NCBI GenBank assembly: GCA_964387695.1
Contig: CAYLXI010000053.1
Coordinates: 1 to 10,691, forward strand
Reading direction: 5' to 3'
DNA: 10,691 nucleotides
Origin: Thiosulfativibrio sp964387695
Lineage (GTDB): Bacteria > Pseudomonadota > Gammaproteobacteria > Thiomicrospirales > Thiomicrospiraceae
The position numbers and the translations under genes were made by a program. The notes beneath the pieces were generated by a model, which made no database searches, was not told where the DNA came from, and saw only the letters and a program-made list of their open reading frames with translations. Shown piece by piece: positions 1 through 6,227 of this stretch; position 1 is the stretch's first letter; each line of letters begins with the position of its first letter.

Positions 1-15
1 ATGCAAAGGCCTCTA
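1..15. repeat. Left copy of a 15-nt inverted repeat flanking the beta-barrel gene
   Basis: ATGCAAAGGCCTCTA at the window edge is the reverse complement of 1122-1136 with one mismatch (14 of 15). The two copies lie on either side of the outer-membrane protein gene at 215-1096. The core GAGACCTTTGCA resembles, from memory, terminal repeats of some IS families. The GAGACC ends point toward the gene, so each copy would more naturally be the end of an element lying outside it. The left copy is cut by the window edge, so its true extent is unknown. Confidence 0.4.
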
Positions 16-98
16 TTTATCTAAAACAAATATTAAGCACTCAAACCTCTAGTTTTGCCCGTACATTAGTCATAAGTTTTCCAACAAAAAAACAATAA

Positions 99-130
99 GA
101 CCCTAAATCTCTACTTAGAAACTGGATATG
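99..130 (+). repeat. Dispersed repeat, copy 1 (single arm)
   Basis: This stretch reads GACCCTAAATCTCTACTTAG and continues with AAACTGGATATG. It matches the arm shared by copies at 1191, 2768, 4861, 6985 (reverse strand), 10175 and 10319. No opposite arm is evident nearby, so this is a solitary half. It lies about 45 nt upstream of the extended -10 promoter of the beta-barrel gene, outside any gene. Confidence 0.75.
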
Positions 131-173
131 ATCATTATTAGTCCAAAATAATACAAACCTTTCTTAAACACCT

Positions 174-188
174 TGCTATAATTAGAGA
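174..188 (+). promoter_or_regulatory. Candidate extended -10 promoter of the beta-barrel gene
   Basis: TGCTATAAT at 174-182 is a perfect TATAAT hexamer with the TG extension of an extended -10 promoter. No good -35 box lies 16-18 nt upstream, which such promoters tolerate. Transcription would start near 188-189, leaving a leader of about 26 nt before the ATG at 215. This is a motif-based inference. Confidence 0.5.
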
Positions 189-214
189 ATACTTATATAA
201 AAACTGAGGTTAAA

Positions 215-1096
215 ATGAAAGAAAAAATCTTAAAAGGAATCTTAATCAGCTTTTTAGCCAGCCCTTTGTATGCTGGAGAATTTCAGATAGGGAGCGGTAC
301 TTTTGAAATGAACGGAGGGTTTCTGGGACTAAACCAATCTATAAAAACAGGATTAATCACTTACTCTCTCGTTGAACAACATCGTAACATTGGCTCATCA
401 AGCTGGTTTTATAAATACAATGTTACTTGGTTTGACTCAGAAAAAATGATGCAATCTCAGCAATCGCTAAATACTTTTCCTGGAGGTTTTTTACAGCCCC
501 CTACAAATGTAACCACTCCTTCAATTGATTATAAGTTACAAGGTTTAGACGCGGGTATTACGCTAGGAAAAGATGTTTTTCATCAAGATGAAAACAACTA
601 TGTTGGGCTAGGAGTTATGCTAGGAATTTCTTTACCCTGGATAGACAGCGAGAAAAATAACAACAATAACGACTTGCTTAGTGATACAAATATGAACTTA
701 ATGCAGGACAGTAAAACTGAAATATTAACTTATAAAATAGGCCCTAGCATCGTTGCCAGAAAAAGCCTAAATAGTCTTTTTACTCTTTATGGATCAGCAA
801 CCTACGCTTTCCAAACAGGAACTTTTAAAAACAGCTATGCGAATGCGAGCTTAAGTGTAAATGGTATATTTCAAGAGTATGATATTGGCATAAGATTCCA
901 GCCAGTCTCCTATGACCATGACTTTGGGTGGATAACCATCAGCCCTAGGTTATATGCAACATTAGGGCACAGAATTTCATCTTGGAAAGTAAATGATGTT
1001 AATATTGATGTAACAGGCATAAACACCAAGTTCACACAAATGGATTTTAGCATGAAATCAACCGTTACCTATATGGGATTAGGCTATTCTTTTTAA
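215..1096 (+). CDS. Predicted outer-membrane beta-barrel protein, family not recognised
   Basis: This 293-residue protein starts with a typical Sec signal peptide: a lysine-rich N-terminus (MKEKILKG), a hydrophobic stretch, and a likely signal peptidase I cut after Ala20 (SPLYA, then GEF). The mature part has alternating polar and hydrophobic stretches, many aromatics, Gly-rich turns, no cysteine, and ends in YMGLGYSF. A terminal Phe in such a strand is the usual BAM-recognition signal of outer-membrane barrels. An Asn-rich segment (residues 147-152) looks like a surface loop. The start is supported by TGAGGT six bases before the ATG and by the signal peptide. It stands alone, upstream of and convergent with the ctpA gene, and is bracketed by short inverted repeats. 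I recognise no specific family: it could be a porin-like, adhesin-like or solute-transport barrel, and the sequence does not say which. Confidence 0.75.
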   Translation: MKEKILKGILISFLASPLYAGEFQIGSGTFEMNGGFLGLNQSIKTGLITYSLVEQHRNIGSSSWFYKYNVTWFDSEKMMQSQQSLNTFPGGFLQPPTNVTTPSIDYKLQGLDAGITLGKDVFHQDENNYVGLGVMLGISLPWIDSEKNNNNNDLLSDTNMNLMQDSKTEILTYKIGPSIVARKSLNSLFTLYGSATYAFQTGTFKNSYANASLSVNGIFQEYDIGIRFQPVSYDHDFGWITISPRLYATLGHRISSWKVNDVNIDVTGINTKFTQMDFSMKSTVTYMGLGYSF

Positions 1097-1121
1097 GGAA
1101 AAACTAAACAACGATAACCAT

Positions 1122-1136
1122 TAGAGACCTTTGCAT
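1122..1136. repeat. Right copy of the 15-nt inverted repeat flanking the beta-barrel gene
   Basis: TAGAGACCTTTGCAT, 25 nt after the stop of the beta-barrel gene, mirrors positions 1-15 with one mismatch. The following bases include a short TGCAT/ATGCA inverted pair and then the long hairpin at 1164-1213. It may be an IS or MITE end extending rightward, or one boundary of a mobilised gene segment; I see no transposase. Confidence 0.4.
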
Positions 1137-1163
1137 AAATGGATGCACAAATTAAAATGGTTA

Positions 1164-1220
1164 AATTTCTAAGTAAGGATTTGGGTTAAGACCCAAATCC
1201 TTACTTAGAAATTGGATGTA
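1164..1220. repeat. Dispersed repeat, copy 2: perfect 23-bp hairpin
   Basis: Positions 1164-1186 and 1191-1213 are perfect reverse complements (23 of 23) separated by the loop TAAG. The right arm begins ACCCAAATCCTTACTTAGAA and runs on into TTGGATGTA, as in the other copies. The hairpin lies between two converging genes (ending at 1096 and 1274). It could therefore stop or protect transcripts from both sides, although neither arm is followed by a strong T-run. It is the most regular inverted pair of the family in this window. Confidence 0.8.
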
Positions 1221-1273
1221 GAGAGCTAGAATTTGTAAACTTTGCTAATCCCCGTAGGGAGTAACTTTTTTCA

Positions 1274-2626
1274 TTACTGAGATTTTTGTTGATGAATAAA
1301 GGCCATTCCTTTTAAAAGCCTAAGTGCCTCACTTAATTCATAGTCTTTAGCCAACAACTCTTCAATTTCTACAAGCTTAATTTCTTTTGCTTCTTCTGCC
1401 GTTTTTTGAGAGACTTGCTCTTTATCATCTTTATGATCTAAATGACCCGCTAAATCTTTTTCTTTGATGCTCGCAAAAGCAGCTTCAATTTTTTGCACCT
1501 TAACCCTGTCTATCTTAATATCAGGGGTAATACCTTCTGCCTGAATAGAGTGTCCAGAAGGGGTGAAATAACGCGCTGTCGTTAACTTAATTGCTCCTTC
1601 GTTACTTAAAGGAATAACCGTTTGCACAGAACCTTTACCAAAACTATTACGCCCGATGATTAAGCCTCTTTTATGATCTTGCAATGCACCAGATACAATT
1701 TCTGATGCCGAAGCAGATCCCTCATTAATTAACACTACAATGGGTTTACCTGATAATAGATCACCTTCTTCTGCGTCAAAAGTCATTTGTAATTCTTTAA
1801 CGCGACCTTTGGTCTCCACAATTAAGCCTTCTTCTATAAAAACATCTGAAACCTGAACAGCCGCACGCAACACACCACCTGGGTTGTTTCTTAAATCTAA
1901 AACTAGACCCTTTAAAGGGTTTTTATTTTCTTTCTTAAGCTCTTGAATAACTTTAATTAAATCCGGGCCCGTGCGTATCTGAAACTGGCTAATTCTTACA
2001 TATGCCATATCATTGGTTAACATTCTCCCTCTAACACTCTGCACTTTAATGATCGCACGCGTCAATTCCAAAGTTAAAGGCTTAGTTTCTCCTTGACGCA
2101 AAATGGTTAACACAATTGTAGAGCCAGGTTTACCTCGCATAGTTTTTACAGATTCAGACAGGCTTTTTCCCTTAACGGTTTCATTATCTAGTTTGATAAT
2201 TAAGTCACCAGACTGAACTCCCGCAGCTTGAGCGGGTGTATCATCAATAGGAGAAATAACCTTTATAAAACCACCCTCCATTCCAACTTCCATTCCCAAA
2301 CCACCAAACTCTCCCGTGGTATGCTCTTCTATTGCTTTAAACTTTTTAGGAGGCAAAAAAGCAGAATGAGGATCTAATCCAGAAAGCATTCCACTAATAG
2401 CCCCTTCTAAAAGTTTTTCATCACTTACTGGCTCAACATAATCTCGAGAGATTCTTTCAAAAACTTCCACAAAAGCTCTCAACTCCTGTAAAGGTAAAGA
2501 ACTGACTTGTTTAGCTTGCTCTACAGGTTCTCTTTCTGCTAAAACAGTGCTTCCTATAACGATAGAAACACCCAGCATTATCCCTGTTACCAACCATAAA
2601 CTCTTTTTTGCCCAAGTGATGTTCAC
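1274..2626 (-). CDS. ctpA: S41-family C-terminal processing peptidase (CtpA/Prc type)
   Basis: This periplasmic serine protease of the carboxy-terminal processing family trims or degrades envelope proteins from their C-termini. The 450-residue product has an N-terminal hydrophobic segment (about residues 10-30) acting as signal peptide or anchor. Next come a helical region (about 45-105) and a PDZ domain (about 105-190, with PAQAAGVQSGDLIIKLD). The S41 core (about 205-370) has LDLRNNPGG, then NEGSASASE with catalytic Ser306, and FGKGSVQ with catalytic Lys331. The Ser-Lys spacing of 25 is as expected for the family. The charged tail after about 375 is variable. The start codon is GTG (2626-2624) with GGAG ten bases upstream; the signal sequence supports it. 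It is transcribed away from the ArsR gene and is not obviously in an operon. The natural substrate cannot be told from this window. Confidence 0.93.
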   Translation of the reverse strand: MNITWAKKSLWLVTGIMLGVSIVIGSTVLAEREPVEQAKQVSSLPLQELRAFVEVFERISRDYVEPVSDEKLLEGAISGMLSGLDPHSAFLPPKKFKAIEEHTTGEFGGLGMEVGMEGGFIKVISPIDDTPAQAAGVQSGDLIIKLDNETVKGKSLSESVKTMRGKPGSTIVLTILRQGETKPLTLELTRAIIKVQSVRGRMLTNDMAYVRISQFQIRTGPDLIKVIQELKKENKNPLKGLVLDLRNNPGGVLRAAVQVSDVFIEEGLIVETKGRVKELQMTFDAEEGDLLSGKPIVVLINEGSASASEIVSGALQDHKRGLIIGRNSFGKGSVQTVIPLSNEGAIKLTTARYFTPSGHSIQAEGITPDIKIDRVKVQKIEAAFASIKEKDLAGHLDHKDDKEQVSQKTAEEAKEIKLVEIEELLAKDYELSEALRLLKGMAFIHQQKSQ

Positions 2627-2697
2627 TATTTTTATTCTCCAAAATAATTACCCTCTTTTATTGCTTATAAGAGAGCTTAATTAAATATTTAGCATCC

Positions 2698-2703
2698 ATT
2701 ATA
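2698..2703 (-). promoter_or_regulatory. Candidate -10 box for the ctpA gene
   Basis: Reading the minus strand, TATAAT lies about 70 nt upstream of the ctpA GTG. The -35 position has no convincing TTGACA-like hexamer, and the region is very AT-rich, so a chance match is quite possible. Confidence 0.25.
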
Positions 2704-2767
2704 AAATATCTTTAGACAAAATTAAGAAACAATTTCATTAAAATTAGTAGATAATTATATATAATTA

Positions 2768-2842
2768 AAATCCCTACTTATAAAAATGACATATAGAAGC
2801 AAGCTTTGCTCACTATATCCCGTTTCTAAGCAGGGGTTTGGG
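2768..2842. repeat. Dispersed repeat, copy 3: inverted pair forming a long hairpin
   Basis: The left arm starts AAATCCCTACTTATAAAAAT and runs to about 2796; the right arm, from CTATATCC at 2813, ends TTTCTAAGCAGGGGTTTGG. The two are imperfect reverse complements. In the centre, AGCAA (2798-2802) and TTGCT (2806-2810) make a small inner stem. The element sits between ctpA and the ArsR gene. Any transcript reaching the ArsR gene from the AT-rich promoter region before 2768 would carry this hairpin in its leader. A TATAAT at 2760-2765 directly precedes it. Confidence 0.8.
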
Positions 2843-2893
2843 AAAATACATTTACGCACAAAAACATTAACTTTAAAACAACTAGGATCACTC

Positions 2894-3202
2894 ATGACTG
2901 AAGAGAATCAATTTGCAATGAAAGAAGAAAATATTGAAAAAGCTTCAAAAGCACTAAAAGCAATGGGTCACCCAATTAGGTTAAAAATTTTATGTGTACT
3001 AGGAGAAGAGGAAAAGCCTGTCATGGAAATCGTTTCTCAAGTTGGCACAACTCAAAGCAATATATCACAACACATTGATATTTTAAGAGAAAAAAAAATA
3101 ATCACTTCACGCCGTGAGGGAAGCAAAATATTATGTAAAGTGCGCGACATCCAAATACTAAGCTTATTGAATGTGATACAAGAGACCTTTTGTCCTGCTT
3201 AA
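2894..3202 (+). CDS. ArsR/SmtB-type winged-helix transcriptional regulator
   Basis: The 102-residue product has the ArsR-family layout. It opens with a helical start (KASKALKAMGHPIRLKILCVL, where the H-P-x-R-L-x-I-L signature lies at about 26-33). A helix-turn-helix follows at about 42-66 (MEIVSQVGTTQSNISQHIDI), then a beta-wing (about 68-82, ITSRREGSKILCKV) and a C-terminal helix. These proteins are dimeric repressors that release DNA on binding metal, persulfide or another signal. The usual ELCVC metal motif is absent. Cysteines are at 34, 81 and 100, so redox or sulfur sensing is possible but unproven. The frame stays open back to an ATG at 2786, but that extension is encoded by the repeat at 2768-2842 and has no family resemblance. 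The ATG at 2894 has AGGA six bases upstream and gives normal family length. No target gene is evident beside it; the neighbours are ctpA (divergent) and lysS (convergent). Confidence 0.85.
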   Translation: MTEENQFAMKEENIEKASKALKAMGHPIRLKILCVLGEEEKPVMEIVSQVGTTQSNISQHIDILREKKIITSRREGSKILCKVRDIQILSLLNVIQETFCPA

Positions 3203-3240
3203 AAATAACTATACTCGAGCCTATACGACCCTCTGCTCAG

Positions 3241-3262
3241 CTCTCTAAGCAGAAATGTGGGC
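3241..3262. repeat. Possible decayed copy of the dispersed repeat
   Basis: CTCTAAGCAGAAATGTGGG resembles the reverse-strand arm TTCTAAGCAGGGGTTTGGG of the 2768-2842 copy, with several mismatches. It lies in the 92-nt gap between the converging ArsR and lysS genes. TCTGCT (3232-3237) can pair with AGCAGA (3248-3253), but no T-run follows, so terminator function is not supported. Confidence 0.35.
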
Positions 3263-3294
3263 AGCAATCTAAACCGTTAATAAATAAATATTTT

Positions 3295-4815
3295 TTATTG
3301 GCTTCGCATATGCGGAAACAATAAAACATCTTTAATAGAAGCAGAATCTGTAAATAGCATCACTAAACGATCTATCCCTATTCCTTCACCCGCTGTTGGT
3401 GGCATAGCGTACTCTAGTGCGGCAATATAATCATCATCAAAGTGCATCGCCTCATCATCTCCTGCCTCTTTCGCTTCTACTTGCTGCTTAAATCTATCTG
3501 CTTGATCTTCTGCATCGTTTAGCTCTGAAAACCCATTGGCAAGCTCTCTGCCTCCAATAAATAGTTCAAACCTATCTGTTACAAAAGAATCACCATCATT
3601 ACGACGAGCTAGCGGTGAAACTTCGGCAGGATATTCAGTAATAAAGGTTGGGTTCATCAACTTCTCTTCAACCGTTGCTTCAAAAATCTCTGTTATAATT
3701 TTTCCTAAACCATAAGAATCTTTAATATGAATGCCTAGATTTTCTGCTAAATCTGTAGCAGATTCAATATCTTCTAATTGCTTAAGAAAGATTTCTTTAT
3801 TATATTGAACAATAGAATCTTTCATGGTTAAGCGAACAAAAGGCTTGCTAAAGTCAAACTCTTGCCCTTGATACGAGACAATAGATGAACCTTTGGTTAG
3901 TTGTGCAAGCTCTTTTAATAGCTCTTCGGTGTGATTCATTAAAGTAATATAGTCTTCATAGGCTTCATAAAACTCTACCATTGTAAACTCTGGATTATGA
4001 CGCGTTGAAAGCCCTTCATTGCGAAAACTGCGATTAATTTCAAAAACTTTTTCAAATCCACCCACAATTAAACGCTTTAAATGTAGTTCTGGAGCAACTC
4101 GCAAAAATAATGGCATATCCAGTGCATTATGATGGGTATTAAATGGTTTCGCCGTTGCCCCGCCTGGAATAACATGCATCATGGGGGTTTCCACCTCCAT
4201 AAAACCATTACGAGTTAAAAAACCTCTAATATGAGCCACTATCTTTGAACGCATGATAAAAGTATCACGACTATCTTGATTAACAATAAGGTCTAGATAT
4301 CTTTGACGGTAACGTATTTCTTGGTCTTGCAAGCCATGAAATTTATCAGGCAATGGACGCAAAGATTTGGTTAAAATCTTAACATTTTCAACATGAATAG
4401 AAAGCTCTCCAGTATTTGTTTTAAATAAATACCCTTCTGCAGCAACAATATCTCCTAAATCCCATTTTTTAAACTGGGTATTATAAAACCCTTCTGGCAA
4501 TTCATCGCGAGTAACATAGAGCTGAATAGGACCAGACATATCTTGCAAAGTGGCAAAGCTTGCCTTTCCCATAATGCGTCGTAACATCATGCGCCCTGCA
4601 ACTTTAACCCTAACAGGATCTAAGCTTGCCAGCTCTTCTTTTTCAAAGTCATCATACTTTTCATGCAAGTCTGCTGCCATTGAATCACGGCGAAACCTAT
4701 TAGGGTGTCCATTAGCCTCACACCCTTCTCTTAGAGCGGTTAATTTTGCGCGTCGCTCTGCAATAATCTTATTTTCATCTATTTCAGGAGCGGGGTTTTT
4801 AGCATCTTTAGGCAT
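3295..4815 (-). CDS. lysS: Lysyl-tRNA synthetase, class II
   Basis: This cytoplasmic enzyme charges tRNA-Lys with lysine using ATP. The 506-residue product has the full bacterial class II layout. After a helical N-terminal extension comes an OB-fold anticodon-binding domain at about 68-150 (VRVKVAGRMMLRRIMGKASF). Motif 1 follows at about 190-215 (ending FMEVETPMM), then motif 2 at 259-285 with FRNEG and HNPEFTMVEFYEAY. The insert region runs to about 400, then FELFIGGRELANGFSELND (416-434) and motif 3 GEGIGIDRLVMLFTD (476-490). It ends with the typical KDVLLFPHMR. The start ATG has AAGGA seven bases upstream. It lies 125 nt downstream of prfB on the same strand, an arrangement also found in E. 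coli. That gap holds a perfect palindrome and one copy of the dispersed repeat. Nothing looks damaged. Confidence 0.97.
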   Translation of the reverse strand: MPKDAKNPAPEIDENKIIAERRAKLTALREGCEANGHPNRFRRDSMAADLHEKYDDFEKEELASLDPVRVKVAGRMMLRRIMGKASFATLQDMSGPIQLYVTRDELPEGFYNTQFKKWDLGDIVAAEGYLFKTNTGELSIHVENVKILTKSLRPLPDKFHGLQDQEIRYRQRYLDLIVNQDSRDTFIMRSKIVAHIRGFLTRNGFMEVETPMMHVIPGGATAKPFNTHHNALDMPLFLRVAPELHLKRLIVGGFEKVFEINRSFRNEGLSTRHNPEFTMVEFYEAYEDYITLMNHTEELLKELAQLTKGSSIVSYQGQEFDFSKPFVRLTMKDSIVQYNKEIFLKQLEDIESATDLAENLGIHIKDSYGLGKIITEIFEATVEEKLMNPTFITEYPAEVSPLARRNDGDSFVTDRFELFIGGRELANGFSELNDAEDQADRFKQQVEAKEAGDDEAMHFDDDYIAALEYAMPPTAGEGIGIDRLVMLFTDSASIKDVLLFPHMRSQ

Positions 4816-4842
4816 GTATTTTCCTTACAAATTTTGCCTGAA

Positions 4843-4860
4843 TTTACCAGGCCTGGTAAA
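4843..4860. promoter_or_regulatory. Perfect 18-nt palindrome upstream of lysS
   Basis: TTTACCAGGCCTGGTAAA is fully self-complementary and lies 27 nt before the lysS start, between prfB and lysS. It directly abuts the dispersed-repeat arm at 4861. It could be a dimeric-repressor operator, a small hairpin in the prfB-lysS mRNA, or a relic of insertion. Its G+C-rich centre stands out from the AT-rich surroundings. Function is inferred only from symmetry. Confidence 0.45.
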
Positions 4861-4893
4861 ACCCAAATTCTTACATATAAATTGGACATATAA
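4861..4893 (+). repeat. Dispersed repeat, copy 4 (single arm)
   Basis: ACCCAAATTCTTACATATAA followed by ATTGGACATATAAG matches the arm of the other copies with a few changes. It sits in the prfB-lysS gap, so it is inside a probable operon. No opposite arm is evident; the adjacent 18-nt palindrome takes its place. Confidence 0.7.
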
Positions 4894-4940
4894 GAACTTG
4901 AGAAAATAAATTAATTTTTATGTTTTTAAACTCGCCGTTT

Positions 4941-6036
4941 TTAAACCCCTGCTTTTAAAGAGGCGATAATAAACTGATCTAAACTGCCATCTAAAACAGC
5001 TTGGGTATTACCTGTTTCGACATGAGTTCTTAAGTCTTTAATTCTGCCAGAATCTAACACATAAGAACGAATTTGACTGCCCCAGCCAATATCTGACTTT
5101 GAATCTTCCAAAGCCTGTTTTTCGCTACTACGGGTTAACATTTCTAGCTCATATAATTTTGCTCTAAGCTGCTTCATAGCCTCAGCTTTATTTTGGTGTT
5201 GAGAGCGTCCATTTTGGCATTGCGTTACCGTATTAGTTGGCAAGTGAGTAATTCGCACCGCAGATTCAGTTTTATTAACATGTTGTCCGCCTGCACCACT
5301 GGCTCGATAAACATCAATTCTTAAATCCGCAGGGTTAATGTCAACTTCAAAGCTATCATCAATTTCAGGTGAGACAAAGACCGAAGCAAAAGAGGTGTGC
5401 CGTTTAGAGTTGGAATCAAAAGGAGATTTTCTCACTAAACGATGCACTCCTAACTCTGTTCTTAACCAACCATAAGCATAATCACCTTTAACATGAATAG
5501 TTGCCCCTTTAATTCCCGCTACATCTCCATCTGAAATTTCAGTAATTTCAGTTTTAAACCCGTGACTATCAGACCAACGCAAATACATTCTTAAAATCAT
5601 GTTAGCCCAGTCTTGGGCTTCCGTTCCGCCTGATCCTGATTGAATTTCTAAATAAGCATTATTAGGGTCTACTTCGCCTGAAAACATGCGTTTAAACTCA
5701 AGATTGTTTAATTTGCCTTCTAGAATACCAAGCTCAGAAACCACCTCGGAGACCATTTCCTCATCAGCGTCTAATTCTGCCATTTCCAAAATTTCTTGAC
5801 AAGAAACCAGCCCTTCACTTAGCTCTAAAATGGTGTTCAAAACTGAATCAAGTAGCGTTTTTTCTTTAGCTAATTCTTGTGCTTGTTTAGGGTTGTCCCA
5901 AACGCTAGGATTTTCTAACTCTCGCTCAACTTCTTCTAGGCGCTCTTGTTTAATTTCACAGTCAAAGATACCCCCTAAGAGACTCTGTTCTCGAGGTAAA
6001 ATCTTTAATTTTGGTATAAACGGGATTTAATTCCAT
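4941..6036 (-). CDS. prfB: Peptide chain release factor 2 (programmed +1 frameshift)
   Basis: RF2 recognises UGA and UAA stop codons on the ribosome and triggers peptide release. Reading from the ATG at 6036-6034 gives MELNPVYTKIKDF and on to GYL, 24 codons, then an in-frame TGA at 5964-5962. A +1 shift at CTT (5967-5965) continues as DCEIKQERLEEVE to the stop at 4941, for a total of 364 residues, close to E. coli RF2 (365). The stop-recognition SPF motif is in RKSPFDS and the catalytic GGQ is in GAGGQHVNKTES. A naive reading that ignores the frameshift gives only a 299-residue fragment from 5840. The start is chosen because MELNPV matches the usual RF2 N-terminus; an in-frame ATG at 6051 is an alternative, and neither has a strong ribosome-binding site. 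It is followed by lysS, probably in one operon, and is divergent from the DUF5610 gene. Confidence 0.96.
5961..5976 (-). promoter_or_regulatory. RF2 programmed +1 frameshift site
   Basis: The minus strand reads AGGGGGTATCTTTGAC. This holds a Shine-Dalgarno-like AGGGGG, three bases of spacer, the slippery codon CTT, an in-frame TGA, and the C that makes the stop weak. It is the classic autoregulatory element of bacterial prfB: when RF2 is scarce the ribosome pauses at UGA and slips forward to make more RF2. All parts are intact, so this is regulation rather than a mutation or sequencing error. Confidence 0.97.
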
Positions 6037-6070
6037 GATTGCTATTTTCATTTAAATTTTTTAAAATGAA

Positions 6071-6099
6071 ATCATACCAAATACTTTCAATCATTTCAG
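6071..6099 (-). promoter_or_regulatory. Candidate sigma-70 promoter of prfB
   Basis: On the minus strand, CTGAAA (6099-6094) and TATGAT (6076-6071) are separated by 17 nt, matching the -35 and -10 consensus at four and five of six bases. The predicted start near 6064 leaves a leader of about 28 nt before the chosen prfB ATG. The surroundings are AT-rich, so the call is tentative. Confidence 0.4.
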
Positions 6100-6121
6100 A
6101 CACTTTGTGGTCAAATTTCTC

Positions 6122-6147
6122 TCAAGTTAATAAAAAACTGCCGATAT
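6122..6147 (+). promoter_or_regulatory. Sigma-28 (FliA) promoter of the DUF5610 gene
   Basis: TCAAGTTA (6122-6129), a 10-nt spacer, and GCCGATAT (6140-6147) match the sigma-28 consensus TAAAGTTT-N11-GCCGATAA at six and seven of eight bases, with a spacer one shorter than usual. The second sigma-28 site in this window (10204-10230) has the same GCCGATA core. Transcription would begin about 70 nt before the gene's ATG at 6228. Confidence 0.72.
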
Positions 6148-6227
6148 AATAGTAATATATCTCTGGGATATTTGCAAAAACAAGCAATGAATAACCCTTA
6201 CTGAAAACTAATTTATAAGGAAGAGCT

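Noticed and set aside
1240..1272. Possible terminator (TCCC/GGGA stem followed by a T-run) after the beta-barrel gene
   Set aside because: The stem is only about four base pairs and distant from the gene, too weak to call.
4550..4909. Open frame of 119 codons on the + strand
   Set aside because: It lies antisense to the conserved N-terminal region of lysS and runs out through the prfB-lysS gap; no domain or ribosome-binding support.
4941..5840. prfB as a 5'-truncated pseudogene
   Set aside because: The missing part is present in another frame, joined by a canonical CTT TGA C frameshift site with its upstream AGGGGG.
5830..6030. Open frame of 66 codons on the + strand
   Set aside because: It is antisense to the RF2 N-terminal region and frameshift site; a shadow of prfB.
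6045..6074. AT-rich near-palindrome around TTCATTT...AAATGAA upstream of prfB
   Set aside because: It is almost pure A/T with mismatches near the centre; likely chance in an AT-rich promoter region.
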